From Xanthobacter autotrophicus (GTDB lineage: Bacteria > Pseudomonadota > Alphaproteobacteria > Rhizobiales > Xanthobacteraceae), in NCBI RefSeq assembly GCF_029991245.1, contig NZ_JAIVFO010000002.1:1-64000 (forward strand): DNA of 64,000 nt, written 5' to 3'. Below the pieces are notes generated by a model. It worked only from the letters and a program-made list of their open reading frames with translations. It made no database searches and was not told where the DNA came from. Positions 26,552 to 35,711 of the stretch are shown here, piece by piece. Each line of letters begins with the position of its first letter. Position 1 is the stretch's first letter. Both the position numbers and the translations under genes were made by a program.

Positions 26552-26986
26552 CTATTCGGCCTCGTCGGCGCCGGGAACGTCTTCGGAAATCTCCTGCCGG
26601 AGCTTCGGGCCTTTGGCGAGTCGGCGGGCGAGCGCGACGACGAAGGCGTCATAGCGCTCGCCCGCCTTGGCGCGAGCGGCGGCCTGCGCGGGTTCCGGCA
26701 GCGGCGGGTTGGTGGTCAGCCAGAACCGCACGAACACGGCCAGCGTCTCGACCGAGATGCCGAGGTCGCGTTCCATCCGGGTCATGCGGCGGTCGAGCTG
26801 GTCGAGGCGCTTGGTGGTCGCCGCCTCCTGGCGATCTGCGGCGTCCGGCGACAGGAAGGAGGCAATGGCCGCCTCGGCGATCAGCGAGCGCGACTGATCC
26901 CGCCGCGCGGCGTAGTCGGCCAGGTTCTTCATCACGTCGGGGTCGACATAGACGGACAGGCGCTGTTTCTTCGGGGTCTTGATCAT
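26552..26986 (-). CDS. CopG/ribbon-helix-helix regulator between traG and trbB
   Basis: The 144-aa protein has an N-terminal ribbon-helix-helix (QRLSVYVDPDVMKNLADYAA, RRDQSRSLIAEAAIASFL), then a coiled-coil-like stretch (TKRLDQLDRRMTRMERDLGI) and a C-terminal helical region. A CopG-type gene at this position is standard in Tn4371-like and alphaproteobacterial trb elements. ATG 26986 is preferred over 26998, which overlaps the traG stop. It likely binds DNA near the trb or traG promoter. Confidence 0.88.
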   Translation of the reverse strand: MIKTPKKQRLSVYVDPDVMKNLADYAARRDQSRSLIAEAAIASFLSPDAADRQEAATTKRLDQLDRRMTRMERDLGISVETLAVFVRFWLTTNPPLPEPAQAAARAKAGERYDAFVVALARRLAKGPKLRQEISEDVPGADEAE

Positions 26987-26994
26987 GGCCGGCC

Positions 26995-28989
26995 TCATAG
27001 ATCGACGCCGTCGCCGGGATCGAGCGACGCCTGACGGGCGACCTGGCGCATGGTCCGATCCATCCGGCTGATGCGGGCGGTGTCGTCCTCGATGTCGTCG
27101 GCGGGGTCGGGTGAGAACTCGTTGTCGATCGGCTCTCTCTTTTCGATGGTCTTCGCCTTGTTCAATTCGGGCTGGTGGCGACGCTCCGAATCCGTGGGAT
27201 CGTCGTCATTTTCCCGTGCGTCTCGCGGCTCCTGCTCCTGCTCTTCGATCGCGAGACGCGGTGGCAGCGGCAGAGCGCTCCAGTCGTCGGGTTTCGCGTT
27301 CTTCGGTTTGGTGAGCACGGGCGGCGGCAGGATGCGTTCCTGGAGTCTCGCATCCTCGTAGTAGCGCGCCTTCTTCGCCAGGATCGGCGGGGCGCCCGCC
27401 ACCATGACGATCTCGTCCGCGGGCGGAAGCTGCATCACTTCCCCCGGCGTCAGCAATTGTCGCGCGGTTTCGGAACGCGAGACCATCAGATGACCGAGCC
27501 AGGGCGAGAGCCGATGGCCGGCATAGTTCTTCATCACCCGCATCTCGGTCGCGGCGCCGAGTGCGTCGGACACCCGCTTGGCGGTGCGCTCGTCGTTGGT
27601 CGCGAAACTCACACGGACATGGCAGTTGTCGAGGATCGAGTTGTTCGGGCCATAGGCCTTCTCGATCTGGTTCAGCGATTGCGCGATCAGGAACGCCTTC
27701 AGACCGTATCCCGCCATGAAGGCCAGCGCGGACTCGAAGAAGTCGAGGCGGCCGAGCGCCGGAAATTCGTCGAGCATGAGGAGCACCCGATGCCGATCCG
27801 CCCTTGCATGAAGATCCTCGGTGAGCCGTCGCCCGATCTGGTTGAGGATCAGGCGGATCAGCGGCTTGGTGCGGTTGATGTCGGATGGCGGCACCACGAG
27901 GTAGAGTGTGGCGGGGCGCGCGGCGCCGACAATATCGCTGATGCGCCAATCGCAGCGCCGCGTCACCTCGGCCACCACGGGATCGCGATAGAGGCCGAGG
28001 AACGACATGGCGGTGGAGAGGACGCCGGATCGTTCGTTGTCGGATTTGTTCAGGAGCTCACGCGCGGCGCTGGCGATGACGGGATGCGTGCCGGCTTCGC
28101 CGAGATGCGCCGTCTTCATCATGGCGGCGAGCGTGGATTCGATCGGGCGCTTGGGGTCAGAGAGGAAGCCCGCGACGCCAGCCAGCGTCTTGTCGGTCTC
28201 CGCGTAGAGGACATGGAGGATGGCGCCGACGAGAAGCGCGTGGCTGGTCTTTTCCCAGTGATTGCGCTTCTCCAGTGAGCCCTCGGGGTCGACCAGGATG
28301 TCGGCGATGTTCTGGACGTCGCGCACCTCCCATTCGCCGCGGCGCACCTCCAGCAGTGGATTATAGGCCGACGATTTCGCATTGGTCGGATCGAACAGCA
28401 GCACCCGGCCATGCTTTGCACGGAAGCCGGCGGTGAGCTGCCAGTTCTCCCCTTTGATGTCGTGGACGATCGCCGAGCCGGGCCAGGTCAAGAGCGATGG
28501 CACCACGAGGCCGACGCCCTTGCCGCTCCTCGTCGGGGCGAAACACAGCACATGCTCCGGCCCGTCGTGACGGAGATAGGCGCGATCGAGCTTGCCGAGC
28601 ACCACGCCGTCTGGACCGAGCAGCCCCGCGCTCTTCACCTCGTCGGGGCGAGCCCATCGCGCCGAGCCATAGGTCTGGACGTTCTTCGCCTCGCGGGCGC
28701 GCCAGACCGACATACCGATGGCGACGGCAATCGAGATGAAGCCACCTGACGCTGCGATATAGGCGCCCTCGACGAAGATCGACGGCGCATAGGCGTCGTA
28801 GAAATACCACCACCAGAAAAACGCCGGGGGATAGTAGACGGGAATCCCAATCAGCCTGAACCATGGCTCGCCGAGCTGCGGCTGAAAGCCGAGCTGCCAG
28901 GCCGTCCACTGCGTCGCCGCCCAGGTCGTGAACAGCACGATCAGGACGACGGTGAGAACTTGGCCCCAAAGGATTTTCGTGGCGGACAT
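26995..28989 (-). CDS. traG: TraG, VirD4-type coupling protein
   Basis: This 664-aa inner-membrane ATPase delivers the relaxase-DNA complex to the T4SS. Two or three N-terminal membrane helices occupy residues 1-95, followed by Walker A APTRSGKGVGLVVPSLL near 151 and Walker B LLMLDEFPALGRL near 403, then FLIAQSLNQIEKAYG. The C-terminus is acidic (PADDIEDDTARISRMD). The relaxase gene lies 35 bases upstream. Confidence 0.97.
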   Translation of the reverse strand: MSATKILWGQVLTVVLIVLFTTWAATQWTAWQLGFQPQLGEPWFRLIGIPVYYPPAFFWWWYFYDAYAPSIFVEGAYIAASGGFISIAVAIGMSVWRAREAKNVQTYGSARWARPDEVKSAGLLGPDGVVLGKLDRAYLRHDGPEHVLCFAPTRSGKGVGLVVPSLLTWPGSAIVHDIKGENWQLTAGFRAKHGRVLLFDPTNAKSSAYNPLLEVRRGEWEVRDVQNIADILVDPEGSLEKRNHWEKTSHALLVGAILHVLYAETDKTLAGVAGFLSDPKRPIESTLAAMMKTAHLGEAGTHPVIASAARELLNKSDNERSGVLSTAMSFLGLYRDPVVAEVTRRCDWRISDIVGAARPATLYLVVPPSDINRTKPLIRLILNQIGRRLTEDLHARADRHRVLLMLDEFPALGRLDFFESALAFMAGYGLKAFLIAQSLNQIEKAYGPNNSILDNCHVRVSFATNDERTAKRVSDALGAATEMRVMKNYAGHRLSPWLGHLMVSRSETARQLLTPGEVMQLPPADEIVMVAGAPPILAKKARYYEDARLQERILPPPVLTKPKNAKPDDWSALPLPPRLAIEEQEQEPRDARENDDDPTDSERRHQPELNKAKTIEKREPIDNEFSPDPADDIEDDTARISRMDRTMRQVARQASLDPGDGVDL

Positions 28990-29024
28990 CGTGTTGGTCC
29001 CTTCTGTTCCAGATGACGGGCGGG

Positions 29025-30764
29025 CTACAGTCCCAGCCCGCGTTTGCGGCCGAAGCTCCAGTCGATGCCGCCGTCGCCGCGGGCGATGCCGGAAACGTGG
29101 CGACCGAGTTGCTTTTCGAGTGACGGTGACCAGGGCACGAGCTGGAAGCCGAGCCCGTCGTCGATCATCGCGTACCGGCCGGACGCGAGCGCGAAACGCT
29201 GCCGATAAGTGCCGGCGACATACTCACCATTCGCGGATCGGCCGAGCGTCCGTCCGGTCTCGGCGGCAAGCTTCTCGCCGAGGGCTTCAACATCGCGGCG
29301 ACGAAGCGTGTCGATGAGGTTGCGCGCGAAGATCACGCCGCGCCCCTGGCGCTCGGCGAAACCCTGTTCGATCAGATGCTCCGCGCGTCGATCCAGGGCG
29401 CCGCTCACCTCCGCCCCGAATCCCCCGCCGCCGAGCGCGACGGGCTCGCGGGCGATCGCCTGCCGATCAAGCCAGGTCGCGCCTGTCGCAGAAATCTGAC
29501 GTTCGATGGAGAGATCGGAGCGGACTGCGAGCGCCACGCGTCGTCGCCCCTGCGCATCGTCGAACTTGCGCAGTTCGACGATGGAGCCCGGCGCACTGTC
29601 GCCAGCGGCGTCGAGGTCGGGCAGCTTGATGTGATGGGTGCGGCCGTCGACGCCGTCGACCACGGCATAGGCCGTGCCCTTCAACTCGTCGTCGAGGCCG
29701 CGATCGACCAGACGCCCGATAACCGGATCGTCGAGGCTCTCGCCGGCCAGCACATAGCTCGACGCACCACGTTCGATGCCCCGCTCGGTGAGCCCGCGAT
29801 GGATGCGCTTGATGATGTCGCCGCGCTCGCCGAGTTCGCGTAGCGTCGCCTCGGCGTTCTCCGCCATCACCCATTGGCCCGGGCCGATCTGGTCGGCGAG
29901 GCCGAGGGATTCGAGCTTGCGTAGCCGGCCGACCTTGAGCGCATGGAATTCGTCGGGCTGGCGATCAGCGCGCGGGGCGAGATCGACGGCGCCGGTGCGG
30001 TAGCTGTCGCGCGCGAGCTGGCGGTCAAGATTGGTCCAGCGCTCGCTATCGATCTGGCGTTCGAGTGTCCGGCGGATTTCCTGATCGGTGCGCGGACCCA
30101 ACTCCTGGGTGATCAGATCCTGGGCGCGAGCCCGCATGCCCTCCTTGATGTAGTCGCGGGAGATGACGAGGTCCTGGCCATCATCGGCGCGGCCCCGCAC
30201 GATGACGTGGATATGCGGATGCTCGGTGTTCCAGTGATCGACGCCGACCCAATCCAGTTTCGTGCCGAGATCCTTCTCCATCTGACCCATGAGGTCGCGG
30301 GTGAAGGTCTTGAGGTCCGACATCTCCACCGCATCCTCGGGCGAGACGATGAACCGGAAATGATGCCGGTCGTCCTCGCACCGCTCCGCGAAACCCTTCG
30401 CATCGACGTCGTCGGCTTCCGGGCCGAACAGATGGGCCTTCTCTCCATCACGGGTGACGCCTTCGCGCTTCAGATATCCAAGATGGGCGGCGAGCGGCGC
30501 GGACCGGGCCGAATGCCGGACCACACGGGTCTTGATGACGGCGCCCCGCGAACGGCTGGTCAGCAGCCGGTTGGCCTGGACGCTGGCGCGCACGCCACGT
30601 CCGAAGCGCGAGCGATTGCCGGAGGTGATCTTGCCGGAGCGGGAGACACGGCCGCCGGCCTTCTGGGCGGCGGCGAGCGCCTGGGCGATGAAGGGCCGCG
30701 CGCGCTGATTGCCGGATGAGCGGATGCGGCCAGGCCGGATGCGGAAATCGTCCTCGCCGCTCAT
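29025..30764 (-). CDS. VirD2-like relaxase with DUF3363 domain
   Basis: The 579-aa protein nicks the origin of transfer and pilots the strand. The N-terminal domain (to about residue 260) contains the helical/strand signature VSPEDAVEMSDLKTFTRDLM, and the metal-binding histidines lie in the HPHIHVIVRG motif near 195 with DRHHFRFIVS before it; RDYIKEGMR supplies a nearby tyrosine. The remainder is DUF3363 (DRQLARDSYRTGAVDLAPRA, HHIKLPDLDAAG, EKQLGRHVSGIARGDGGIDW). ATG 30764 is chosen because family members start with the same MSxxDDFRIRPGRIR pattern. Confidence 0.94.
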   Translation of the reverse strand: MSGEDDFRIRPGRIRSSGNQRARPFIAQALAAAQKAGGRVSRSGKITSGNRSRFGRGVRASVQANRLLTSRSRGAVIKTRVVRHSARSAPLAAHLGYLKREGVTRDGEKAHLFGPEADDVDAKGFAERCEDDRHHFRFIVSPEDAVEMSDLKTFTRDLMGQMEKDLGTKLDWVGVDHWNTEHPHIHVIVRGRADDGQDLVISRDYIKEGMRARAQDLITQELGPRTDQEIRRTLERQIDSERWTNLDRQLARDSYRTGAVDLAPRADRQPDEFHALKVGRLRKLESLGLADQIGPGQWVMAENAEATLRELGERGDIIKRIHRGLTERGIERGASSYVLAGESLDDPVIGRLVDRGLDDELKGTAYAVVDGVDGRTHHIKLPDLDAAGDSAPGSIVELRKFDDAQGRRRVALAVRSDLSIERQISATGATWLDRQAIAREPVALGGGGFGAEVSGALDRRAEHLIEQGFAERQGRGVIFARNLIDTLRRRDVEALGEKLAAETGRTLGRSANGEYVAGTYRQRFALASGRYAMIDDGLGFQLVPWSPSLEKQLGRHVSGIARGDGGIDWSFGRKRGLGL

Positions 30765-31008
30765 GGCAGGGAACCCGCACATCGCGCAAAAGCCCTGAAA
30801 TCCTTATGAAAACGCGGAAGCCGCAGGCTGCGCCAGTCAGGCGTGCCTCGCGAAATCGTCGCGTAAACCCTTGAAAACACACGACCGAACCAAGGCGCAC
30901 ATCGCGCCCTTTTATCCCGCCATCTCCCGGTCGTGTTCCCAGCCTTCCACCTCCGCGCCCTCCATGACACGCCATGACACGCCAGACCCGGAATCCAGGA
31001 TGATCGAC
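30765..31008. other. intergenic region upstream of the relaxase, candidate oriT
   Basis: This 244-base gap between the relaxase start and the transglycosylase stop is A-rich relative to its surroundings. It contains an inverted repeat CGCGA-AATCG-TCGCG (30849-30863), and further along CCATGACACG occurs twice in tandem. Origins of transfer commonly sit next to the relaxase gene and carry such repeats. No nick-site consensus was recognised, so this is a location-based guess. Confidence 0.35.
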
Positions 31009-31773
31009 TCATCGCGGACCTTCCTCGCCGGATCGCGCAACGAACATGCCGTTTGACCGCGGCGTGGTGGTGGAAGAATCGCGAACATGTGCCGTAGCCA
31101 GATCGTCGCCGGATCGACGATTGGGCTGCTCAGGATCGGCGGTCGATGGGCGTTCGGACTGCCCGACGAAGAGCGGCGCTCGTGTCCACGAAAGCGGGTC
31201 GGCGACAGCGACCCTGATAGCGCCGGAAAGATCTTCACCGCCGACAAAGGGCGCAAGTGCGGCGACATAGGCGCGTGTCTCGGCCGGCAGCGCGCGGCCC
31301 GTAGCGAGATATTCCTCGTAACGTCCGGACCCTGCATTGTAGGCTGCCAGGAAGCCGGGCGATCCGTAGCGGTCGTACATCTCGCGCAGATACGCCGCGC
31401 CCCCGAGAATGTTGTCGCGTGCGTCATAGGGATCGCCGCCGAGCCGGTGGCGGATACGCAGCTCGGCCCAGGTCGCCGGCATGATCTGCATCAGGCCCAT
31501 CGCACCTGCGGGGGACAAAGCCCGCACCTCGCCGTGGCTTTCAACCCGCATCACCGCGCGAATCCAGCCCTCCGGAATGCCGAAACGCTGCGAGGCCTCG
31601 GCGATGATCACCGCGTAAGGGTCGGCGATAGCGGCCCGTTCGATCGGGGCACTCTGCGCCAGCGTGGCGGCAGGCAAAGCGGCGATCGAAAGAAGGCCGG
31701 AAAGGAGAAGGAGGGCGGAACGGCGGGCGACCTTGGGACCGCCGGCGGCGGAGCGGTGGTGAGTGATCGGCAT
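31009..31773 (-). CDS. lytic transglycosylase (SLT/GH23), conjugation-associated
   Basis: This 254-aa exported enzyme locally opens peptidoglycan for the T4SS, a VirB1-like role. It has a signal peptide (ALLLLSGLLSIAALPAATLA), the catalytic Glu in AVMRVESHGEVRALSP, GAMGLMQIMPATWAELR and AAYNAGSGRYEEYLATGR, all in order. ATG 31773 gives the leader at the N-terminus. It begins five bases after the DUF736 stop, so the two are cotranscribed. Confidence 0.94.
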   Translation of the reverse strand: MPITHHRSAAGGPKVARRSALLLLSGLLSIAALPAATLAQSAPIERAAIADPYAVIIAEASQRFGIPEGWIRAVMRVESHGEVRALSPAGAMGLMQIMPATWAELRIRHRLGGDPYDARDNILGGAAYLREMYDRYGSPGFLAAYNAGSGRYEEYLATGRALPAETRAYVAALAPFVGGEDLSGAIRVAVADPLSWTRAPLFVGQSERPSTADPEQPNRRSGDDLATAHVRDSSTTTPRSNGMFVARSGEEGPR

Positions 31774-31777
31774 GGCG

Positions 31778-32128
31778 TCACTCCCGCTCGCCGCGCTTGG
31801 GCGGACGATTCCAGTGCAGCGACCACGATGCTTTGTCGGCGTCGGAGCGGAACAGGTTGGCGCGGATCGGCTGCATGAAGACGGGATCGTCGAGCAGCAG
31901 CGAGAGGTATTCGCCAGCCTTCTCTCCGGTGCGCTTCCAGGCGGCTCCAACCTCTGGGCCGACCTCCGACCCATCGCCGTCGTCGCCGAGGTGAACGCGG
32001 TAATCCGGCGCGTTCTCGGCATCGGACGGATCGGCCGGAACGAGGGCGAGCCGCACGTCAAGAGTGAGCGTGCGGACGTGGCCGGAATATCCGGACTTCG
32101 TGCGGGTGAACTCTCCGATCTGTGGCAT
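31778..32128 (-). CDS. DUF736 protein (first copy)
   Basis: The 116-aa protein matches DUF736: IGEFTRTKSGYSGHVRTLTL at the start, then APDYRVHLG, EVGAAWKRTGEKAGEYLSLL and DPVFMQPIRANLF. These small acidic proteins are frequent in alphaproteobacterial conjugative elements and have no established function. ATG 32128 follows AAAGGA. A second copy occurs at 37456-37776 with about the same layout but clearly different sequence. Confidence 0.9.
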   Translation of the reverse strand: MPQIGEFTRTKSGYSGHVRTLTLDVRLALVPADPSDAENAPDYRVHLGDDGDGSEVGPEVGAAWKRTGEKAGEYLSLLLDDPVFMQPIRANLFRSDADKASWSLHWNRPPKRGERE

Positions 32129-32170
32129 TGGTGTTCCTTTCTGCGGTGGGGTTGATGAAATCCGGGCCAA

Positions 32171-32716
32171 TCAATGGGTCGGAGCGCGCCATTCGTAGCG
32201 GCCGGTCCCGTCCTCGTCGGTCCAGAGCGGGGTGGCGCGGCCGATGATCGAGCTGGCTTGAAGCGGCCCGAAGTAGCGGCCGTCGAGGCTGTCGCGGACG
32301 TCCCAGTTCATGAGGAAGACCTCGCCGCTGAGGATGCGGCGGCACCCCCGCCAGACCGGCAACGGTCGGCCGAGCCGGTCGCGTTCGAGCGCCGTACCCA
32401 TCTCGTTGCCGTCGACGGTGATGGCGCCGCCGGTGCGGCAGACTTCTTGCCCGGGAAGGCCGACGACCCGCTTCATCAGCGGCACACCGCGCGGCAGGTA
32501 TCCGCGTTCAGCCATGAAGCCAGCCAGCGGATCGGGCGCGTCTACGGCGACCAGGTCCGTGACTTCGAGGTGCTCGGCCGGATGGATCGCATAGAGGCCG
32601 ATCGGCGTACTGGCCGATGCGTTCCAGATCAGCCTCGGCGCGACATGGACAAAGGACAGTCCACCGATCGCGAGCACGCAAAAGTACGTCGTCATGACGT
32701 AACCGAAGCGGGTCAT
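32171..32716 (-). CDS. traF: TraF, S26-family pilin-processing peptidase
   Basis: The 181-aa membrane-anchored serine protease matures the TrbC pilin. It has an N-terminal helix (MTTYFCVLAIGGLSFVHVAP), the catalytic Ser in NASASTPIGLYAI, the Lys in PLMKRVVGLPGQEVC and the late box NWDVRDSLDGRYFGPL. ATG 32716 overlaps the DUF2840 stop (ATGA). Confidence 0.95.
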   Translation of the reverse strand: MTRFGYVMTTYFCVLAIGGLSFVHVAPRLIWNASASTPIGLYAIHPAEHLEVTDLVAVDAPDPLAGFMAERGYLPRGVPLMKRVVGLPGQEVCRTGGAITVDGNEMGTALERDRLGRPLPVWRGCRRILSGEVFLMNWDVRDSLDGRYFGPLQASSIIGRATPLWTDEDGTGRYEWRAPTH

Positions 32717-33231
32717 GGCGCGACCCTCCGGCGCTGGAGCCAGGCGTCGTGGCGCTCGCGGGTGTAGGCGCGCGGTTCATGGCCGGCGCTCAGACGGTTG
32801 TGGACGTGTCGCCAATGATCGGGCGCGGCGTCGATCGGATCGACGCCGAGCGCCTCGATGGTGTCGATGAACTGGAGCACCCGCTCGACCTTCGGCCAGC
32901 CCTCGACCTTGAGCAGGATGTCACCGCCAGGTCGGACGAACGGCAGCGTCTGGAACGGCTCGCCGGATCGAACCGCGCGCACGATGTCGATGCGCGAGAT
33001 GACCGTGCCGAAGTCGTTCGCGGCCCAACGGACGAAGGCGAAGGTCGTGTTCGGGGCGAAGCCGACGATGCGCCTGCGCCGGTCGAGGATCTGTTCGTGA
33101 ACCTCGCGGCCGAACCTGATCCAGTGCTCGATCTTCTTTTCGAGCCAGGTCAGTTCGACGAGTGTGGTGAAAGGTGCGGCGACGGCCGGCAACGGGCCGC
33201 CGCGCACGCGGGGGGCCGCGTTGCCGGTCAT
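32713..33231 (-). CDS. DUF2840 protein
   Basis: The 172-aa product matches DUF2840, which is found almost only between parA and traF of trb-type elements: TLVELTWLEKKIEHWIRFG, EQILDRRRRIVGFAPNTTFA, FVRWAANDFGTVISRIDIVR, then LPFVRPGGDILLKVEGWPKV. Function unknown. It overlaps both neighbours by four bases, so it is translated as part of the repA-parA-traF operon. Confidence 0.92.
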   Translation of the reverse strand: MTGNAAPRVRGGPLPAVAAPFTTLVELTWLEKKIEHWIRFGREVHEQILDRRRRIVGFAPNTTFAFVRWAANDFGTVISRIDIVRAVRSGEPFQTLPFVRPGGDILLKVEGWPKVERVLQFIDTIEALGVDPIDAAPDHWRHVHNRLSAGHEPRAYTRERHDAWLQRRRVAP

Positions 33232-33482
33232 GGAGTGCCTCCTTGGCTCTCGGGAAATTCGCGGGCGAGCAGGTCGCGCAGCATGTCGGCGACGGTCTGA
33301 CCGCGCCCAAAGGCGGTGATCTTGATGCGGCCGCGCAACTCCGGCGTGACGTCGATCGTCAGCCGGGCGGTGAACGTCGAGGCGTCATCGCTTCGACCCG
33401 GCGCCGTCCCGGATTCCTTTATCCAGTCCTCGGCGGTGCCGGGACGTGCGGCGAAGCCGCGCTTCGGGGATCGCCCGTTCAT
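33228..33482 (-). CDS. ribbon-helix-helix protein, ParA partner candidate
   Basis: This 84-aa protein ends in a ribbon-helix-helix fold (ARLTIDVTPELRGRIKITAF, GRGQTVADMLRDLLAREFPE) behind a flexible basic N-terminus. It directly follows parA with an ATGA overlap, as ParG/ParB-type centromere-binding partners do. A partition or transcriptional role is inferred from this context. Confidence 0.85.
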   Translation of the reverse strand: MNGRSPKRGFAARPGTAEDWIKESGTAPGRSDDASTFTARLTIDVTPELRGRIKITAFGRGQTVADMLRDLLAREFPESQGGTP

Positions 33483-34117
33483 GGCGCGATCCTCCCGACC
33501 TCGGTGGCGAAGATCGCGATCTCGCGTGCCGCCGGGCTGTCCTCGTCTGTTTCAAAGACGAGGCGGCCCGATCGCGCGGCATCGGCGAAGGCGACGCGCT
33601 GGCCGATGGTCGTGGCGAGCAAGGGCGGATCGTGATCGGCGAGGGTCTCGGCTGTTTCGCGGGCGATGACGGTGCGCGTGGCGCAGCGATTCAGCACGAA
33701 GCGGGCGGCAAGCTCCGGACGGTAGATCCGCGCCTCCCGGATCAGCGACAGCATCTCGGCTGACGCCCAGCCATCGAAGGGCGACGGTTGTACGGGGATC
33801 AGCGCGAGATCGGCGGCGAGCAGCGCCGAGCGCATCAACCCGGCGATACGGGGCGGCCCGTCGATGACGACGTGATCGGCGTCACGCGCCAACTCGGGCG
33901 CTTCGCGATGCAGCGTGTCACGCGCCAGGCCGACGACACCGAACAGCCGCGGCAGACCTTCATGCGCCCGCTGTTCAGACCAGTCGAGCGCCGAACCCTG
34001 CGGGTCGGCATCGATCAGCGTGACGCGCTTTCCCGTTCTGGCCCATTGTCCGGCGAGGTGCAGCGCAAGCGTCGTCTTGCCGACGCCGCCTTTCTGATTG
34101 AGGAGGGCCACGATCAT
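33479..34117 (-). CDS. parA: ParA-family partition ATPase
   Basis: This 212-aa small ParA has the deviant Walker A NQKGGVGKTTLALHLAGQW at residues 7-25, switch I DADPQGSALDW and Walker B VVIDGPPRIAGLM. It lacks an N-terminal HTH, like plasmid type Ib ParA. In integrative elements it stabilises the excised circle. ATG 34117 overlaps the repA stop (ATGA). Confidence 0.95.
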   Translation of the reverse strand: MIVALLNQKGGVGKTTLALHLAGQWARTGKRVTLIDADPQGSALDWSEQRAHEGLPRLFGVVGLARDTLHREAPELARDADHVVIDGPPRIAGLMRSALLAADLALIPVQPSPFDGWASAEMLSLIREARIYRPELAARFVLNRCATRTVIARETAETLADHDPPLLATTIGQRVAFADAARSGRLVFETDEDSPAAREIAIFATEVGRIAP

Positions 34118-35274
34118 TGTGCCCCCCGCGGTTTGCGGTCGAAGGGCAGTTCGGGAAATACCGGGGCATCGGGGTGCGCGGCGCCGGATTTACTGAAAGA
34201 CGCGGCGTGCTTGAGTTTGCCCGATAGCCTCGATGTTCTGGCGTTACTGCCACCTTCGGCGGAGTTTTCAACAACGCCGCGCGCTCTATAAGAGTTAGAT
34301 TCTGTGTTAGATTCTAAGTTAAGGGCGCGATTTCCGCTTGCTGTCGAGGGGCTTAACCCCTGTTTTAGTTCCCGATAGCACGAGCCTGCGGTTCCCGATG
34401 GCACGATAGTTCGGGTTCCTGATAGCACGAGGCCGTCCACAGGTTTTCCACAGGGCGATGGTTCGAAGGCGAGCAGCACCCGGCCGCCGATCTGGACCTC
34501 GATGAACAGCGTGTATCCGGGCAGCGGTTGGCGGCGGACGATGTCACGCAGCTCGAAGGCAAATCGCTTGAAGGGCGAGAGGCTGCCGGACTTCAGGTAG
34601 AGATGGCGGAAGTCGAAGCGCCAGCCGGCGCGCTGGCGGCCGCCATGCTTGCGCACGATCCGATAGAGCCAGCGGTCGAGCCCGCCCGTCAGCGAAAAGT
34701 AGGCGCGGTCGATGGTGAGCACGAGGGCATCGTCGAGGACTGCCTGGTAGAACCAGTCGGGGACGATCAGTTCGATACCGGCGGGACGGCCGCGCCGGTC
34801 CGTGCGCTCGACCCATTCGTTGATCCAGGAGAAGCGGTGCCGGCGGCCTTCCGCGGGCTGGCGGATCGTCGTCGCCACCGTTGTCGATTGCAGGCGATCG
34901 AGCGCCGCCTTGAGGCGCAGGTAGTCGCGAGCGCCGACGCCACGTCCGATGAAGGTGAGGATTTCGTAGGGCGTCGCCGCCATCAGGCGCGAGGTGCGCA
35001 GCCCGGCGTCGCGCGCCTCGACGAGCTGGCTCGCGGCCCAGATCAGGATATCGGCGTCCCAGATGGTCGCCATGCCGTGATCGGGCACGGCCTCGACGCG
35101 GATGGATACGTCGCCGGCGACGAACTCGATCGGCTGGGTCCGATGGGATTTGGAGAGGCTGAAGAAGGGATAGGCCATGAGATCCTGCGCGTCTCGGGGT
35201 GCGAGATCGCCGCCGCGCGCGCGGAACAGTTCGAGCTGTCCACGTTCCGACAGGGGGCGATGGCGCACCGGCAT
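34114..35274 (-). CDS. repA: replication initiator protein A (RPA family)
   Basis: The 386-aa protein matches the plasmid RepA/RPA initiator family: PFFSLSKSHRTQPIEFVAGD, MATIWDADILIWAASQLVEA, IGRGVGARDYLRLKAALDRL, then IELIVPDWFYQAVLDDALVL and ITG-type SLTGGLDRWLYRIVRKHGGR. Tn4371-like and alphaproteobacterial ICEs carry it and some replicate autonomously after excision. The C-terminal 80 residues have lower-complexity, AT-richer DNA around 34260-34420. It is the first gene of the repA-parA-rhh-DUF2840-traF run. Confidence 0.93.
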   Translation of the reverse strand: MPVRHRPLSERGQLELFRARGGDLAPRDAQDLMAYPFFSLSKSHRTQPIEFVAGDVSIRVEAVPDHGMATIWDADILIWAASQLVEARDAGLRTSRLMAATPYEILTFIGRGVGARDYLRLKAALDRLQSTTVATTIRQPAEGRRHRFSWINEWVERTDRRGRPAGIELIVPDWFYQAVLDDALVLTIDRAYFSLTGGLDRWLYRIVRKHGGRQRAGWRFDFRHLYLKSGSLSPFKRFAFELRDIVRRQPLPGYTLFIEVQIGGRVLLAFEPSPCGKPVDGLVLSGTRTIVPSGTAGSCYRELKQGLSPSTASGNRALNLESNTESNSYRARGVVENSAEGGSNARTSRLSGKLKHAASFSKSGAAHPDAPVFPELPFDRKPRGAQ

Positions 35275-35294
35275 TGAGGGAACCGCCGCGACGG

Positions 35295-35576
35295 TCAGCG
35301 GGCGTGCCGGCCGGCAAAGGCGGGCGGCACGGTCTCTTGGCGCTTGGCGGGCAGGACGGTGCCGCGAGGATCGGAGGTCGAGGTGACGGCGCCGCGGTCG
35401 GCCCAGGCCTGCAGGTCGTCGATCGCGTAGACGACGCGCCCTCCGAGCTTGCGATAGCCGGGACCGGTCCCATAGGTCCGGTGCTTCTCCAGGGTGCGGC
35501 CGGACAGGCCCAGGAATCGGGCGGCTTCGGGAGTACGCAGGTAGCGTGGCGGCAAGCCGGCGAGATTAGGCGTCAT
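35295..35576 (-). CDS. AlpA/excisionase-like helix-turn-helix protein
   Basis: This 93-aa protein has a HTH_17-type winged helix: RYLRTPEAARFLGLSGRTLE, then GPGYRKLGGRVVYAIDDLQA. Such proteins, just upstream of repA, are conserved in these elements as excisionase or transcription factor. Its stop is 21 bases before the repA start on the same strand. It could be the directionality factor activated by the FseA-like protein encoded next to it; that is inference. Confidence 0.9.
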   Translation of the reverse strand: MTPNLAGLPPRYLRTPEAARFLGLSGRTLEKHRTYGTGPGYRKLGGRVVYAIDDLQAWADRGAVTSTSDPRGTVLPAKRQETVPPAFAGRHAR

Positions 35577-35711
35577 GATCGGGCCTCCATGCGTTTCGCT
35601 GGGGCCGCTGGCGGTTAGCGGCGGACGAAGGACATGGTGGCGAAGCAGGACAGCGCAGATGCAGTGGGAAGATTGGGGGGCCTAAATGCCCACACCAGTC
35701 GCGTGTCGGGC

